From Bacillota bacterium (GTDB lineage Bacteria; Bacillota_I; Bacilli_A; Acholeplasmatales; Acholeplasmataceae), in contig JAEWVV010000207.1 in NCBI GenBank assembly GCA_023458995.1, forward strand, positions 1-5,233: DNA of 5,233 nucleotides, given 5' to 3'. A program made the position numbers and the translations under genes. The stretch's first letter is position 1, and each line of letters starts with the position of its first letter. The notes below the pieces were generated by a model. That model was not told the DNA's origin. It did not search any database and saw only the letters and a program-made list of their open reading frames with translations. Shown here one piece after another: positions 4,584-5,233 of the stretch.

Positions 4584-5233
4584 ATAAACTTACCACCTAA
4601 CGCTCTGTTGATTGAATCAATATCGAATGTGGATGATGATGTATTGATGGTGATTGCATTATTGGTTGTGTTCTTATTGGACGTTTGATTACTTGTATTC
4701 GAAGTCTTTTTCAGATTAAATGTATCACTGAACCAACCGCCAACCTTACCGAATATGCCACCGACCTTTTCTTTGGTGTTATTAGCAAAGTTAGAAACCC
4801 CATCGACGATATTGTTTGCAACATCTGTGACGCCTTTAACTGCACCACCTGCAAAGTTTGATACCGTATCAACAACATTTGAAGCAATACCTGTGACTTT
4901 GTCTGCTACGCCACCTACAAAATTACCAACTTTTCCTGCTACATCTCCAATAAAATTACCAATACCACCGACAACATTTCCAATCGTATCACCAATACCG
5001 CCTAAGACACCACCAACAACATCACCAACACTACCTGCAAAATCAAATATCTTTGTGAAGAAACCGATAATCGTTTCTAGTATCTTTAAAATTGGATTCA
5101 ATATGAATTCTAATGCTTTAAATGCAGGTACAAGTATGGCTTGTAAAACATTACCAACAATTTCTATGAGCGGTGAAATCATTTCAAAGATATCACCTAA
5201 AAATTCTAGTTGCTTAATCAATGGAGCTAAGAT
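4580..5233 (-). CDS. Tail tape measure protein, C-terminal part (5' end outside window)
   Basis: The frame is open to the window edge: codons for I-L-A-P precede the first possible start (TTG at 5221), so this is the end of a longer protein. Residues below are counted from that TTG. Residues 17-60 are strongly hydrophobic. Residues 54-163 are glycine and valine rich and fall into 11-residue repeats. Residues 170-198 are a Ser/Thr/Asn-rich linker, and the protein ends in a short peptide, INRALGGKFI. Tape measure proteins set tail length, lie inside the tail tube and pass into the host envelope at DNA injection; hydrophobic and helical-repeat C-terminal regions are usual for them. The identification rests on this composition and on the Dit-like gene directly downstream. 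The stop codon overlaps the Dit start as ATGA, which suggests translational coupling. The total length cannot be judged here. Confidence 0.86.
   Translation of the reverse strand: MLAPLIKQLEFLGDIFEMISPLIEIVGNVLQAILVPAFKALEFILNPILKILETIIGFFTKIFDFAGSVGDVVGGVLGGIGDTIGNVVGGIGNFIGDVAGKVGNFVGGVADKVTGIASNVVDTVSNFAGGAVKGVTDVANNIVDGVSNFANNTKEKVGGIFGKVGGWFSDTFNLKKTSNTSNQTSNKNTTNNAITINTSSSTFDIDSINRALGGKFI
4593..4598 (-). promoter_or_regulatory. Ribosome binding site of the Dit gene, inside the tape measure coding end
   Basis: AGGTGG lies nine bases upstream of the Dit ATG. It is formed by the codons for the Leu-Gly-Gly of the tape measure C-terminus. It sits in the translated part of the upstream gene, so terminating ribosomes pass over it just before the ATGA overlap. 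Confidence 0.7.
4733..5029 (-). repeat. Nine tandem 33-bp units encoding 11-residue repeats
   Basis: Residues 65-163 of the tape measure fragment divide without insertion or deletion into nine 11-residue units. Examples are VGDVVGGVLGG, IGDTIGNVVGG, IGNFIGDVAGK, VGNFVGGVADK, VTGIASNVVDT, VSNFAGGAVKG, VTDVANNIVDG and VSNFANNTKEK. Positions 1, 4 and 8 are mostly hydrophobic and position 2 is small. A tenth, weaker unit (FFTKIFDFAGS) precedes them. Adjacent units at 4931-4963 and 4898-4930 match at 25 of 33 bases by hand count, which points to growth by tandem duplication. Confidence 0.85.

Noticed and set aside
1..5233. Possible tailocin or other phage-derived tail particle rather than a phage
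   Set aside because: Only tail-tip genes are visible. Without the capsid, terminase and integrase regions the two cannot be told apart, so I make no such claim.

Overview
This window is a slice of the tail and baseplate module of a siphovirus-type phage or prophage. Every gene lies on the minus strand, so transcription runs from the right end (base 5233) to the left end (base 1). The DNA is AT-rich (about 35% G+C in the line I counted). All five tryptophans in the complete reading frames are TGG, and TGA ends two genes exactly where the next gene starts. The host therefore reads TGA as stop: a low-G+C Bacillota or an Acholeplasma-like lineage fits, a Mycoplasma or Spiroplasma does not. I cannot name the host.

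In transcription order the window holds: the C-terminal end of the tape measure protein (5233-4580, cut by the window edge); a distal tail protein of the Dit type (4583-3759); a tail-associated baseplate hub protein of the Tal/gp37-like type (3753-2635); a baseplate or receptor-binding carrier protein (2635-1856); two short tail-fibre-like proteins with related N-terminal anchor modules (1841-1155 and 1155-610); a small Ig-like adhesion protein ending in three decapeptide repeats (608-186); and the start of a small phage protein with a YHRI motif (168-1, cut by the window edge). The order tape measure, Dit, Tal, baseplate, fibres is the standard one in siphophages of low-G+C bacteria, and supports the weaker individual calls.

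The genes are packed as one operon. Junctions are a 4-base ATGA overlap, TAATG one-base overlaps, a TAGTATG junction, and gaps of 5 to 17 bases. I see no promoter, terminator, RNA gene, mobile element or CRISPR array, and no gene-free stretch longer than 17 bases. The proteins would assemble in the order they are encoded: the tape measure end contacts the hub, Dit and Tal form the tail tip, the carrier protein mounts on it, and the short fibres and Ig-like protein probably contact the host surface.

The signals most worth a second look are three proteins that end in GG-x-[FY], where the two glycine codons also supply the ribosome binding site of the next gene at identical spacing; a gap-free array of nine 11-residue repeats in the tape measure; and a chain of small fibre genes that look like swappable host-recognition cassettes. 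I saw no enzyme, defence system or diversity-generating retroelement in the window.
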